Part shown: one piece after another, positions 23,871 through 33,183 of the stretch
Layout: each line of letters begins with the position of its first letter
Numbering within the stretch: position 1 is the first letter of the stretch
DNA from: Alteribacter keqinensis
GTDB taxonomy: Bacteria; Bacillota; Bacilli; Bacillales; Salisediminibacteriaceae
Length of the DNA stretch: 64,000 nucleotides
Direction: 5' to 3'
Assembly: GCF_003710255.1 (NCBI RefSeq)
Contig: NZ_RHIB01000001.1
Coordinates: 1,922,001-1,986,000 of the forward strand
Translations under genes and position numbers: made by a program
The notes under the pieces: model-generated
What the model was told of the DNA's origin: nothing
Databases searched by the model: none
The model's input: the letters and a program-made list of their open reading frames with translations, nothing else

Positions 23871-24845
23871 CTATTGCGGATCATACAAATGACAGGCTAC
23901 ATAATGGTCCTCGTCCATCTTCTGAAGATCCGGACGTTCCACCCGGCAACGTTCATGTGCTTTAGGGCACCGGCCGACGAAGGCACACCCTTTGGGAGGA
24001 TCTACCGGAGAAGGGACATCCCCCTGGAGAATGATCCGTTCTTTCCGCTCTCGCGGGTTCGTAATCGGAATAGCAGAAAGAAGCGTCTGGGTGTAGGGGT
24101 GCAGCGGGTTTTCAAAGATTTTATCCGTATTGCCGATCTCCGCCATACGCCCGAGATACATGACCGCCACCCGGTCACACAGGTGACGGACGACACTCAG
24201 ATCGTGGGAAATAAGCAGGTAGGTGAGCCCGAAATCTTCCTGTAGATCTTTAAGTAAATTCAGAATCTGTGCCTGAATCGAGACGTCCAGGGCCGCTACA
24301 GGCTCATCAGCAATGATGAGCTTCGGGTTTAGAATAAGCGCCCGGGCAATACCGATCCTCTGACGCTGTCCTCCTGAAAATTCATGGGCATATCTTCGGA
24401 TAAAATCCCGGTTTAATCCTACTACATCCATCATTTCTTCTATACGCTTTTTGCGTTCCTGTTTATCTTTCACTCCGTGGGCCTTCAACGGCTCCGCAAG
24501 AATGTCTTCAACCGTAAGACGGGGATTCAGGGAGGCATAAGGATCCTGAAACACCATCTGCATATTTTTACGCTGCACACGAAGATCGGATTTGGAAAGG
24601 GAAGCAATATCTGTTCCTTCGTAAAGAACTTCACCGTCAGTCGTAGGAACAAGCTGGGTAATGCCACGTCCTGTAGTGGACTTTCCACACCCGGACTCTC
24701 CAACGAGCCCGAGAGTCTCCCCTTCATTTAAGGAAAAAGAAATCCCGTCGACCGCCTTCACATAGGTGACGTGCTTTTTGATTACGCCCTTTTTCTGGGG
24801 AAAATGAATTTTAAGGTCTTTCACGTCCAAGAGTGGTCTGCCCAT
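23871..24845 (-). CDS. dppF: Dipeptide/oligopeptide ABC transporter ATP-binding protein (DppF/OppF type)
   Basis: A 324-residue ATPase. Walker A is [10 protein letters not shown], the signature is FSGGQRQRIGIARAL, Walker B is LIIADEPVAALD, and ISHDLSVV holds the switch His. The C-terminal oligopeptide-transporter extension has the Cys-rich pattern GCAFVGRCPKAHERC, probably a 4Fe-4S ligand region. The ATG at 24845 follows AAAGGAGG by 9 nt and overlaps the dppD end by 35 bp. Confidence 0.92.
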   Translation of the reverse strand: MGRPLLDVKDLKIHFPQKKGVIKKHVTYVKAVDGISFSLNEGETLGLVGESGCGKSTTGRGITQLVPTTDGEVLYEGTDIASLSKSDLRVQRKNMQMVFQDPYASLNPRLTVEDILAEPLKAHGVKDKQERKKRIEEMMDVVGLNRDFIRRYAHEFSGGQRQRIGIARALILNPKLIIADEPVAALDVSIQAQILNLLKDLQEDFGLTYLLISHDLSVVRHLCDRVAVMYLGRMAEIGNTDKIFENPLHPYTQTLLSAIPITNPRERKERIILQGDVPSPVDPPKGCAFVGRCPKAHERCRVERPDLQKMDEDHYVACHLYDPQ

Positions 24846-25839
24846 CTTTTGCTTCCTCCTTTCGTCCGTGTACGTCGTCATAAAGCCAGCAGCGGGCATG
24901 ATGCCCGTCCTTCATTTTCAGAAAAGGAGGATCCTCCTGTGTACAATGAGGCATCACATGGTCACAACGCCCCGCAAAGCGGCATCCTTTTTCCACAGTA
25001 CCGGGTGCCGGAACCTGACCGGATATGGAAAAGAGCCGGTCCTGTTTTTCATCTACTTTCGGCAGTGAGCCGAGAAGTCCGACCGTGTACGGGTGTTTGG
25101 GATCGTTAAAGAGCGTATCTACATCTGCTTCTTCTACAATTTCACCAGAATACATCACTACCACACGGTCGCACATTTCCGCCACTACACCAAGGTCGTG
25201 GGTAATGAACATAATCGCCGTATTCGTCTTTTCCTTTAGACCACGCATCAGATCGAGAATCTGAGCCTGAATTGTCACATCCAGAGCCGTCGTCGGTTCA
25301 TCAGCAATGAGAAGACGCGGTTCACAGGCGAGACCGATGGCAATCATTACCCGCTGCCTCATGCCTCCCGACAGCTGGTAAGGGTGGCTGTCGTATATCT
25401 GCTCCGCCCGGGGAATACCTACAAGCTTCAGCATTTCTATTGATTTCTTTCTGGCTTCGGCATGGGTCATACGGTTATGAAGAAGCAGCACTTCATTGAT
25501 CTGCTTGCCGATAGTGAAGACGGGATTTAACGACGTCATCGGTTCCTGAAAAATCATTGAAATATCATTTCCACGGATCTTACGCATTTCCCGCTCTTTT
25601 TTATCCAGGAGGTTTTCACCATCAAAGTGGATCTCCCCGCCGGAAATCCGCCCCGGCGGCGATGGGATCAGCCTCATGATGGATAGGGATGTAACACTTT
25701 TACCGCACCCCGACTCTCCTACCACGCCGACAGTTTCACCGGCTTTAATGGAAAAACTGATGCCGTTTACGACTTTCACATCTTTCCCGTCACTTTTAAA
25801 ACTCACTTCGAGGTTTTTTATATCAAGTACATTTGCCAT
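24811..25839 (-). CDS. dppD: Dipeptide/oligopeptide ABC transporter ATP-binding protein (DppD/OppD type)
   Basis: A 342-residue ATPase with Walker [11 protein letters not shown], signature [16 protein letters not shown], Walker [13 protein letters not shown] and switch His in THDLGVV. The C-terminal extension has the pattern [15 protein letters not shown]. The ATG at 25839 has AGGTG 6 nt upstream overlapping the dppC stop. Confidence 0.92.
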   Translation of the reverse strand: MANVLDIKNLEVSFKSDGKDVKVVNGISFSIKAGETVGVVGESGCGKSVTSLSIMRLIPSPPGRISGGEIHFDGENLLDKKEREMRKIRGNDISMIFQEPMTSLNPVFTIGKQINEVLLLHNRMTHAEARKKSIEMLKLVGIPRAEQIYDSHPYQLSGGMRQRVMIAIGLACEPRLLIADEPTTALDVTIQAQILDLMRGLKEKTNTAIMFITHDLGVVAEMCDRVVVMYSGEIVEEADVDTLFNDPKHPYTVGLLGSLPKVDEKQDRLFSISGQVPAPGTVEKGCRFAGRCDHVMPHCTQEDPPFLKMKDGHHARCWLYDDVHGRKEEAKDGQTTLGRERP

Positions 25840-25848
25840 TTGTATCAC

Positions 25849-27411
25849 CTATTCTTTCAGCTTCGGATCGAGGGCGTCACGAAGCCCGTCACCCAGAATA
25901 TTGAAGCTCAGCACTGTAATGACAATGGCCAGTCCCGGAAAGAACGTAGCATGAAACACAGTACCACTGTTGTCTTTTGCAGCACTCAGCATTGATCCCC
26001 ACTCCGGCGCCGTAATGTCTCCCCCGAGTCCAAGGAAACTGAGGGCGGCCCCGATCAAAATCGCCACACCAATCCGCATTGTCAGATAAACCATCACAAC
26101 AGAAAGGGTGCCTGGGAAGATATGCCGGAGAATAATAACCGGATCTTTTACCCCAATCGAGCGAGCTGCTTCTACATAGGTCATTTCTTTCAAAGCCAGC
26201 GTTGAACCACGGACAATACGGATAAATACAGGAATCGTAAAGACAGCCACGGCTAAAATGATGTTCGTAATGCCCGCACCGAGAAAGGCAATAACCGCAA
26301 TGGCTAGAAGGATCCCCGGGAAAGCAAGAAGAACGTCTGTCATTCTCGTAACCACACTGTCCACCCAGCGGCCGTAGAATCCTGCCAAAAGACCAAGGGC
26401 GGTCCCGATAAACGCACCGATCGCCACAGAAACAAATCCGATTAAGAGTGTATCCTGCGTGCCGTGAATGACCCGGCTGAAGATATCACGGTTCTGGTGG
26501 TCTGTTCCAAAATAATGAATGGATGACGGAGGCTGATGCTTATACACATCGGTGAGCGTAACGTTGGGCTCACTAACGTTTAAGTAGGCAAGAACCGGCT
26601 CCGCCTGTTCCCCTGCCGCAATTTGAACAACGGAACTTACAGGACCCGTCTGAATACGGATCGCCCCGTCCCCTTCACCAGTTACGGTAACAACGCCCGT
26701 GTCACTTACCTCGGCCACATCCTCATCAAGTGAAGAAAAATGCAGCCCTTCAATGGCTTCGGCGTCACTTGCCGGAGCATTGAAGCCGCTAGATACTTCT
26801 TCTGACTCTTCTGTTTCATACAAACGTAAAGCGAGTTCGTGAATGTCTGCATGTTCTGTGATCTCTTCTCCATCGGTCAAAATGGCCGTAACATTAAGTT
26901 GAAACTCATCTCCAGGAGAGAGGACACCCTCAGGCTGTGATGGGATCAGCTGTGAAATTACCGGCTCTTTTCCTTCCAGGAGAGACTCCCCTTCCACCAC
27001 TACCTGGAATGACGAGCTCACATCCCCGCTTTCAATTGTGGCATTTGTAAAGCCCGACGTATTGCCGTTCACTAAAATGCCCCGCGCGGAACGGCGGATC
27101 GATGCAATTCTCCGGTTTTCCGAATCGGCCGTCAGCTGCGCAATCTCCGCTCCTTCAATGGTTGACCCGTCTGTAAGAACCCCTTCAATCGTAACCGACG
27201 CATTGGTAAGCTGATCCAGGTCTATGCCTTTACCAGGATACTGGGACGTAACCGGGCGGTGTGGATCGTATGGCGCCAGTAGCGATCCGAACAAGCCCAC
27301 AAATAAAATCAGAATGACTACGGCAAAAGCGGCCACAGCCATCTTCTGCTTTAAAAACTTCGTAAGGAATTCCCTGAAAGGAGAATAGGGCTTCGTCTCA
27401 TTCGTGTTCAT
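25849..27411 (-). CDS. dppC: Dipeptide ABC permease (DppC type) with an Ig-like extracytoplasmic insertion
   Basis: A 520-residue protein; DppC proteins are usually near 300. Residues 1-50 hold the cytoplasmic start and first helix ending in LLAPYDP, and from about residue 290 the usual permease resumes (SIHYFGTDHQNRDIFSRVIHG), with the EAA loop EAARSIGVKDPVIILRHIFPG. The 230 residues between look like two bacterial Ig-like (BIG2) repeats, e.g. EDVAEVSDTGVVTVTGEGDG. They would face outside, next to the binding protein. I use the ATG at 27411 (AAAGGAG 7 nt upstream) over one at 27429 that overlaps the dppB stop. Confidence 0.88.
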   Translation of the reverse strand: MNTNETKPYSPFREFLTKFLKQKMAVAAFAVVILILFVGLFGSLLAPYDPHRPVTSQYPGKGIDLDQLTNASVTIEGVLTDGSTIEGAEIAQLTADSENRRIASIRRSARGILVNGNTSGFTNATIESGDVSSSFQVVVEGESLLEGKEPVISQLIPSQPEGVLSPGDEFQLNVTAILTDGEEITEHADIHELALRLYETEESEEVSSGFNAPASDAEAIEGLHFSSLDEDVAEVSDTGVVTVTGEGDGAIRIQTGPVSSVVQIAAGEQAEPVLAYLNVSEPNVTLTDVYKHQPPSSIHYFGTDHQNRDIFSRVIHGTQDTLLIGFVSVAIGAFIGTALGLLAGFYGRWVDSVVTRMTDVLLAFPGILLAIAVIAFLGAGITNIILAVAVFTIPVFIRIVRGSTLALKEMTYVEAARSIGVKDPVIILRHIFPGTLSVVMVYLTMRIGVAILIGAALSFLGLGGDITAPEWGSMLSAAKDNSGTVFHATFFPGLAIVITVLSFNILGDGLRDALDPKLKE

Positions 27412-27428
27412 AGGCTGTCTCCTTTCCA

Positions 27429-28352
27429 TCAGTCATAGCGGATCTGCGGATTTAAGAATCCATAGCTGATATCCACCAGTAGATTTATAACTAAAAACTG
27501 CAGTGAGAATAATAGAATCAATGCCTGTATAACCGGATAGTCACGGGACAAAATGGAATCGATCAGATAAGACCCCAGCCCCGGCCAGGCGAAAACCTGT
27601 TCAACAACGACAGCTCCTCCAATGAGAAAGCCAAACTGCAGACCTGCCATGGTGACAACAGGAATGAGTGCGTTTCTCAGGACGTGACTCCAGATGACCA
27701 CACGTTCCTTCTGCCCTTTTGCCCGGGCGGTCCGCACGTAATCTTCCCGCATCACTTCGAGGACACTGGAGCGGGTAAATCGTACAATGGTCGCTGCCAC
27801 ACCAAACCCGAGGGTAATCGACGGCAGCAAAATATGCAGTGGTGTTCCGGCTCCGCTTGTAGGAAACCAGCCAAGCTGAACAGCGAAAATCTGCATGAGC
27901 ATCAGACCAAACCAGAATTCAGGGATACTGAGTGCTGTAATGGTCGACACCATCCCCGCTCTGTCCCAGATGGAGTTTCGTTTTGTTGCAGAGATAATAC
28001 CTACAGAAACTCCGATTAAAATCGCCCAGAACATACTCAGTATCGTTAGGACAAAGGTATAGCCAAACCGGCGGATGACTTCTTCGGATACGTCTGCCCG
28101 TGTCCGGTACGATTGTCCGAGGTCCCCATGCACAAGCATATCTTTCATATAACGGCCGTATTGAACAGGAAGCGGATCGTTGAAGCCTTCACGCTCACGA
28201 AGCGTCTGATACGTCTCCTGGTCAATCTCCGCTCCATACATAATCCGGATCGGATCACCCGGTGTGAGGTGAACGAACAGGAAAGAAATGATTGTTATGA
28301 TAAATAAGATCGGAATCATGCCTATGAGTCTTCTAAGTACAAATTGAAGCAT
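27429..28352 (-). CDS. dppB: Dipeptide ABC permease (DppB type)
   Basis: A 307-residue permease with six predicted helices. MLQFVLRRLIGMIPILFIITIISFLFVHLTPGDP is the classic DppB/OppB start, and EDYVRTARAKGQKERVVIWSHVLRNALIPVVT is the EAA loop contacting the ATPases. The ATG has AGAGGTGA 6 nt upstream. A terminator lies between this gene and the binding-protein gene, so it depends on read-through or its own promoter. Confidence 0.93.
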   Translation of the reverse strand: MLQFVLRRLIGMIPILFIITIISFLFVHLTPGDPIRIMYGAEIDQETYQTLREREGFNDPLPVQYGRYMKDMLVHGDLGQSYRTRADVSEEVIRRFGYTFVLTILSMFWAILIGVSVGIISATKRNSIWDRAGMVSTITALSIPEFWFGLMLMQIFAVQLGWFPTSGAGTPLHILLPSITLGFGVAATIVRFTRSSVLEVMREDYVRTARAKGQKERVVIWSHVLRNALIPVVTMAGLQFGFLIGGAVVVEQVFAWPGLGSYLIDSILSRDYPVIQALILLFSLQFLVINLLVDISYGFLNPQIRYD

Positions 28353-28546
28353 GGTCTCACCTCTTTCTGAATGAAGGTTTTAGAGTTTTAAATCAGGGGA
28401 TTCCGGTTGCACTCAAGGTAGATACTTTCACCACGGTAAGTGAATGTATCGAGCCTTCTTTGTGGTTTATCGACCCTTAATCAGAATATATCGGTCATTC
28501 GACAAAATTCGACCACAAGCGCCGCCATCGTCATCACTGATAAAAA

Positions 28547-28570
28547 AGGGGCTCCATCAACGAAGCCCCT
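28547..28570 (-). terminator. Intrinsic terminator after the peptide-binding protein gene
   Basis: The minus strand has AGGGGCT and AGCCCCT arms around a 10-nt loop, then a T run. It would lower expression of dppBCDF relative to the binding protein. Confidence 0.85.
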
Positions 28571-28589
28571 CTTCTTTTTTACCGGACAA

Positions 28590-30227
28590 TCAGCGGATTT
28601 CCGCCAGGTTTAAGTGAACAGCACCAGAAGGAAGTACGTAAATGCCGTGTACGTTTGTACCTTTGGCAATCAGTGCATCCGGAATGTGGAGGAATACCCA
28701 CGGTGCGTCTTCGTAAATCACCTGCTGGATTTCAGCGTATGTTTCCATTGCTTCGTCTTCATCAGGAGTGGAGATGGCGTCATCAAACATGACATCAAGC
28801 TCTTCGTTAACATAGAATCCTGAGTTGTTGAAGTTAGGCGGCACCCGGTCAGAGGCGAAGTTCGGACGTAAACCATAGTCAGCTTCACCGGTACCAGGAG
28901 ACCAGCGGCCGATCCACAGATCCGTGCCTTCACCAGCATCGAGCATGTCAAACAACGTACCAGATTCATAAGCTTCTACTTCCACATCGATGCCGATCTC
29001 AGCAAGCTGGATAGCCACGTACTCTGCAACACTGAGAAACTCGGTGCTGTTACGTGTCCAGAGGGTAGCTTCGAACCCGTCTTCATACCCTGCTTCATCC
29101 ATCAGTTCCTGAGCAAGCTCAAGGTCATACTCGTAGACAGACTGCCCTGCGTACCCATATACGGCCGGAGCAATGGCAGAATCAGCAACCTGACCGTAGC
29201 CGTCAAGAACCTGGGCGATAAGACCATCTTTATCTACTGCATGGTTCATAGCCTGACGCACTTTAAGGTCATCGTAGTTTTCGTTTTGGAAGTTCATTCC
29301 GATATAGTAAAGATCCGTACTTGACCCTGTGTAAAGATCAAGATCCTCTTCATTTTCCAATTCAGCGGCATTTAAGGTTGGAATTGGTGTGATGACGTCC
29401 ACTTCGCCTGTACGAAGCATGTTCACCCGCGTACTTGCTTCCTGAACAGGGCGGAAGGTAATGGCGTCCACTCTTGCTGCTTCCTCCTCATTCCAGTAGT
29501 CATCGAATTTCTCGACAACAACGTGCTCACTGTCACGCCACTCGACAAATTGGAAAGGTCCGGTACCAACAGCACCTTCACGGTCAAGGTTGTAATCCGG
29601 GTCCTCCAGCTTCTTATTCAGCTCTTCTACTGATTTAAATGCCGCAGAAGAGTGGGCCATGTAGGAGGCCATGGCAGAGTTTGGCTCATCAGCTACGATT
29701 GTAACTGTGTAGTCATCCTCCACGATGACTTCCTCTACAAATGAAAAGAAAGAAGACCTTGCCATCCCATTATCCGTATCACGGACAAAATCGATATTTT
29801 CTTTTACGGCCTCAGCGTTAAATTCTGTTCCATCGTGGAAGGTTACGCCTTCACGTAAGTAAAAGGTAATTTCGGTAGCGTCGTCACTATAGTCATAGTC
29901 TTCTGCAAGGACAGGAACGATTTCCATATTTTCATTGAATCTTAGCAGCCCTTCCATCATCGTACTCTGAATCGTAGCGGAGTTGCCGTCTGTCGTATTA
30001 TGAGGATCCATCGAAGTAGGCTCGGCTTCGATACCTACAGTAAGGTCTCCCCCTGAAGCCGCTTCTCCCTCTCCTTCGTCACCTTCATCTTCCGTTTCTT
30101 CTGTTTGCGGTTCATCTGTGCCTGTGTCGTCTTCACCTGTATCTGCGGGTTCTTCACCGCCGCATGCTGCCAGTACCAGGACGGATGAAAGAGCAAGTGC
30201 CATCCAGGACGCTTTAACTTTTTTCAA
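28590..30227 (-). CDS. Peptide-binding lipoprotein of an ABC transporter (family 5)
   Basis: A 545-residue solute-binding protein. MKKVKASWMALALSSVLVLAAC is the lipoprotein signal (LAAC), followed by a very acidic linker of about 35 residues rich in Glu, Asp and Thr. The family signature region is recognisable in LAEDYDYSDDATEITFYLREGVTFHDGTEFNAEAV. It starts with TTG, with GAGGGGG 9 nt upstream. It delivers peptides to DppBCDF and is first in the operon, under a sigma-54 type promoter. Confidence 0.92.
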   Translation of the reverse strand: MKKVKASWMALALSSVLVLAACGGEEPADTGEDDTGTDEPQTEETEDEGDEGEGEAASGGDLTVGIEAEPTSMDPHNTTDGNSATIQSTMMEGLLRFNENMEIVPVLAEDYDYSDDATEITFYLREGVTFHDGTEFNAEAVKENIDFVRDTDNGMARSSFFSFVEEVIVEDDYTVTIVADEPNSAMASYMAHSSAAFKSVEELNKKLEDPDYNLDREGAVGTGPFQFVEWRDSEHVVVEKFDDYWNEEEAARVDAITFRPVQEASTRVNMLRTGEVDVITPIPTLNAAELENEEDLDLYTGSSTDLYYIGMNFQNENYDDLKVRQAMNHAVDKDGLIAQVLDGYGQVADSAIAPAVYGYAGQSVYEYDLELAQELMDEAGYEDGFEATLWTRNSTEFLSVAEYVAIQLAEIGIDVEVEAYESGTLFDMLDAGEGTDLWIGRWSPGTGEADYGLRPNFASDRVPPNFNNSGFYVNEELDVMFDDAISTPDEDEAMETYAEIQQVIYEDAPWVFLHIPDALIAKGTNVHGIYVLPSGAVHLNLAEIR

Positions 30228-30274
30228 TGTTCATTTCCCCCTCAACATTAATTTCATATTCACACTATATACAC

Positions 30275-30290
30275 TGCAATTTTGATGCCA
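30275..30290 (-). promoter_or_regulatory. Sigma-54 (-24/-12) promoter of the peptide-uptake operon
   Basis: The minus strand reads TGGCAT CAAAA TTGCA, matching the sigma-54 consensus TGGCAC-N5-TTGCW with one change. It lies 48 bp upstream of the TTG start. The palindrome TTGATTCAATCAA (30362-30374), about 70 bp further upstream, is a candidate enhancer site for the activator encoded at 19592-21664. Confidence 0.85.
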
Positions 30291-30519
30291 AAGTTCTAAG
30301 TATTCTAAAAATAACCCCCTTCCCTTCTCATAAACTATCTATCTCAAAGGATTTTCACCCTTTGATTCAATCAATAACCTTTCTGAATATTCAATCTTAT
30401 TGGTTGTTTTGGTTTGTTTATTGGTTGAACCTGATTTTTATGCATAAACAATAATATAATCGTCCTTAGTGAATAAATCAACATGTTTTTTTATTAATAT
30501 GCAAAAAACATTAAATAAA

Positions 30520-30560
30520 AAGCCTCACCCTGTCAGGTAAACCCTGACTGGATAAGGCTT
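30520..30560 (-). terminator. Intrinsic terminator
   Basis: An 18-bp stem with one mismatch and a 5-nt GTTTA loop, with T runs on the minus-strand exit, located after the small membrane gene at 30619-30879. The 5' side also suits termination from the other direction. Confidence 0.85.
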
Positions 30561-30618
30561 CTTAAGACATAATCATTTCCGGCATCCGGGATATTTATTC
30601 TTTCATCCAATCACCCCG

Positions 30619-30879
30619 TTAAAAAAGAACAACTGCGAGGATGATAAAGGCCGCTCCAAGTGCTGCGACAGCCCCGTTTCTTACTGCATTCTTTTTTACC
30701 ACAAATGTAAACAGAGCCACAACACCGAGTAAGATGAGGAAAAAGATGATCCCATCGGCAATCGGATGAATAACGGTCCCTTGTACCGTCGTTTCCTGGT
30801 AAATCTGAAAGTTAACAATGAGGGCAATGGCCCATAAAAGGACGATTCCGCTAACACCTGTGATAATATAACGTGCCAT
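30619..30879 (-). CDS. Small three-helix membrane protein
   Basis: An 86-residue protein with three predicted hydrophobic helices (IITGVSGIVLLWAIALIVNF, GIIFFLILLGVVALFTFVV, NGAVAALGAAFIILAVVLF) and no motif I can name. The ATG at 30879 has AGGAG 8 nt upstream. Single gene with its own terminator. Confidence 0.65.
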   Translation of the reverse strand: MARYIITGVSGIVLLWAIALIVNFQIYQETTVQGTVIHPIADGIIFFLILLGVVALFTFVVKKNAVRNGAVAALGAAFIILAVVLF

Positions 30880-31008
30880 ATTAACCACTCCTTCTTAAAA
30901 CAATAATGGCATATTCCTTATTTTTTGACAATTATCCCATAATTCCATTGTGTTACCACGCATTTATTCGTACAATAAAGGAAAGTTTTGGAGGTGGGAG
31001 GAGTCTTC

Positions 31009-32310
31009 ATGAGTGTTTTTAAGGATTTTCTGCACAACCTGTTTTACATCCTGACTCCCATTTTTCTTTATGTAACCTTTTGGGGAGGCTTTGGTTTTCA
31101 GCGTAACCGGAAAATGACAAGAATATTCTTCTTTATCCTTTGTGTGAGCTCCATGGTCCTTTCCATGACCTTTCCTGTAGTATTAAACAATGGAATTACC
31201 TTTGACCTCCGGCATGTTCCCCTGATAATCGGAACACTTTACGGCGGCTGGGGTATGGGGCTTGCTTTACTTTTGTTCCAGAACGCTTATCGTGCCATCT
31301 GGATTGGAATGGAAAGCATATTGTTCGCCATTTATTTCAGTTCACTAGTATATCTCTTTTTTCTTGGTTTTTCAAAGTATTATCATTCCATTAAATTAAC
31401 GAAAAAAATTCTTTATTATATGCTGGTGCTCCTGATCGTTGCCTCTCTTGCGACGGTGTTCCCTTCTACGATCTTTGCCGATACGAGAACTGAAATTGCG
31501 TATTACATGGTACAGTTCTTCTTTATCTACTCATGTGTATCATTTCTTGTTATCTATACACTTGAAAAGATCCTTTTAAACGAACGTCTTAAAGGTGATT
31601 TAAGAAAAAGTGAACAGCTCCGCCTTGTCAGCGAGCTTGCTGCTTCTGTTGCACATGAAGTAAGAAACCCTATGACAGTGGCACGAGGCTTCATTCAGCT
31701 TCTTCAATCGAATGCCAACCTGACGGAAAACGAAAAGAAATACATGCAGCTTACCCTCTCTGAAATTGACAGGGCCCAGCTGATTATCAGTGACTATTTA
31801 TCCCTCGCAAAGCCAAAAGATGTGGAACTTGAAACGATCAATGTTGCTTTTACGATGGATAAAGTAAGGCACACCATTCAGGCCTACGCCCTTATGAACA
31901 ATGTTTCGGTCTATCTTGACGTTCCGTCTCATTTAAAAATCAGAGGCGATGAAAAAGAGCTCACCCAGGTTGTTTTAAATTTAGCCAAAAACGGTATCGA
32001 AGCGATGCCACAAGGGGGAAAGCTGTTTTTGTCTGCCGTCCATACCGGCCAGCACATCCGAATTAAAATTGCAGACACAGGCAGTGGTATGACCAAAGAA
32101 GAAGTCAAACAGCTGGGCACAGCGTATTATTCCACCAAGGAAAAAGGAACGGGCCTTGGCTTAATGGTGTCATTCAGTATTATCCGCTCCTGGGGCGGAC
32201 ATATACAGGTCAACAGTAAGGTCGGAGAAGGAACAGAGTTCATCATCCAGCTTCCTGTCATAACCGAAAAACACGATACCCCTGAAAAAGAACCGACGAT
32301 GTCAGTATAA
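31009..32310 (+). CDS. Sensor histidine kinase, KinB-like (5TM-type sensor)
   Basis: A 433-residue kinase. The first ~190 residues form about six hydrophobic helices with FDLRHVPLIIGTLYGGWGMGLALLL, a hallmark of the 5TMR-LYT sensor domain found in KinB and LytS-type proteins. The kinase part has the H-box VAHEVRNPMTVARGFIQLL, the N-box QVVLNLAKNGIEAMPQGG, G1 IADTGSGM and G2 GTGLGLMV. KinB-type kinases feed phosphate to Spo0F in sporulation, so a phosphorelay role is likely. No response regulator is adjacent. The ATG is 5 nt after GGGAGGAG. Confidence 0.88.
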   Translation: MSVFKDFLHNLFYILTPIFLYVTFWGGFGFQRNRKMTRIFFFILCVSSMVLSMTFPVVLNNGITFDLRHVPLIIGTLYGGWGMGLALLLFQNAYRAIWIGMESILFAIYFSSLVYLFFLGFSKYYHSIKLTKKILYYMLVLLIVASLATVFPSTIFADTRTEIAYYMVQFFFIYSCVSFLVIYTLEKILLNERLKGDLRKSEQLRLVSELAASVAHEVRNPMTVARGFIQLLQSNANLTENEKKYMQLTLSEIDRAQLIISDYLSLAKPKDVELETINVAFTMDKVRHTIQAYALMNNVSVYLDVPSHLKIRGDEKELTQVVLNLAKNGIEAMPQGGKLFLSAVHTGQHIRIKIADTGSGMTKEEVKQLGTAYYSTKEKGTGLGLMVSFSIIRSWGGHIQVNSKVGEGTEFIIQLPVITEKHDTPEKEPTMSV

Positions 32311-32419
32311 ACAGCAGTTTCTGCATGAGTGTGTAGTGTATTCCCTGCAATCACCATATATAATAAATCAGCAATGCTCTTTAACACAGCTATCAAACAG
32401 CCATCAAACCTAATTCATT

Positions 32420-32623
32420 CGCACCATAAAGCATGAAGATAAGCATACTGTCTTTTTTCAGCTGAGTTACCCAGTTCCTCTGATTTTTCAGCGCATTGTG
32501 CGTAGTTGAACAAAATACGCGAAATCCCTGCGGAAGTGAGAGACAGACGAGACCTTACATCTCCCCGGGTAGGCTCGGCGCGAGTGCGCGGAAAGGGAGT
32601 GTATTCCGTTCACCGAAGCTGAA
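32420..32623. repeat. Interspersed ~205-bp repeat, copy A
   Basis: Starts CGCACCATAAAGCATGAA and ends near CCGTTCACCGAAGCTGAA. It is an evident copy of 44250-44462, with shared blocks GCATACTG, GCGCATT, AATACGCGA, GGCTCGGCGCGAGT and GTATTCCGTTCA. The right half is an imperfect palindrome. Noncoding and with no transposase, so a MITE-like element is likely. Confidence 0.8.
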
Positions 32624-32646
32624 AAGTTGTCTAACCCAATTAAAAA

Positions 32647-32689
32647 AAGCTGCCCCTAAAGGTTTACTAACAAACCTCAAAGGCAGCTT
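32647..32689 (-). terminator. Intrinsic terminator of the thioredoxin/BdbC operon
   Basis: Minus-strand stem AAGCTGCC with GGCAGCTT, extended by GAGGTTT with AAACCTT and followed by T7, 12 bp after the stop. Confidence 0.85.
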
Positions 32690-32701
32690 CTTTTTTATGA
32701 A

Positions 32702-33178
32702 TTATTCTTCACCAAGTACGATATCATCGTAGAACCATTCATATGTCGGCTGGTCTGCAGCACCGTATATCCGTTCCACTTCTTCACCATTCTCATAATG
32801 AATCAGCGTCGGTGTTCCTTCAATGCCAAATTGACTGAACCCGTCGTCAAACTCGAGTAAATTAAATAAGTGCAGGTCAATATCTTTTTCATCTGCCATT
32901 GGAATAATAACAGGACTTACCTGGTTACAAGCCTGGCAGGCAGGGCTGAAATAATAAACAGTAAAATCCTCTTCATTCTCAATCTTTTCATCCAGCTCAT
33001 CCGGAAGAATGATGTTGTCATAATTCGGGTCATCAAGGGTATCAATCGTTTCCTGATGAAGACGGTCTTTACCATATGGGTTTCCTTCAGATTGCTGCTG
33101 ATTCTGATACGACGTGACAAATGCAAGTGCACCAAAAATAATCACAACGGCAACCCCGAAGATAATGATTTTCTTCAT
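32702..33178 (-). CDS. Membrane-anchored thioredoxin-like thiol-disulfide protein
   Basis: A 158-residue protein with an N-terminal anchor (MKKIIIFGVAVVIIFGALAFVTS) and a thioredoxin fold. The redox motif is CQAC in FTVYYFSPACQACNQVSPV, and GIEGTPTLIHYENG has the cis-Pro loop. It follows bdbC directly; its ribosome binding site (AAGGAG) lies at the end of bdbC and the ATG at 33178 is the supported start. It probably replaces BdbD as the periplasm-side partner of the quinone-linked BdbC. Confidence 0.85.
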   Translation of the reverse strand: MKKIIIFGVAVVIIFGALAFVTSYQNQQQSEGNPYGKDRLHQETIDTLDDPNYDNIILPDELDEKIENEEDFTVYYFSPACQACNQVSPVIIPMADEKDIDLHLFNLLEFDDGFSQFGIEGTPTLIHYENGEEVERIYGAADQPTYEWFYDDIVLGEE

Positions 33179-33183
33179 GTTGT

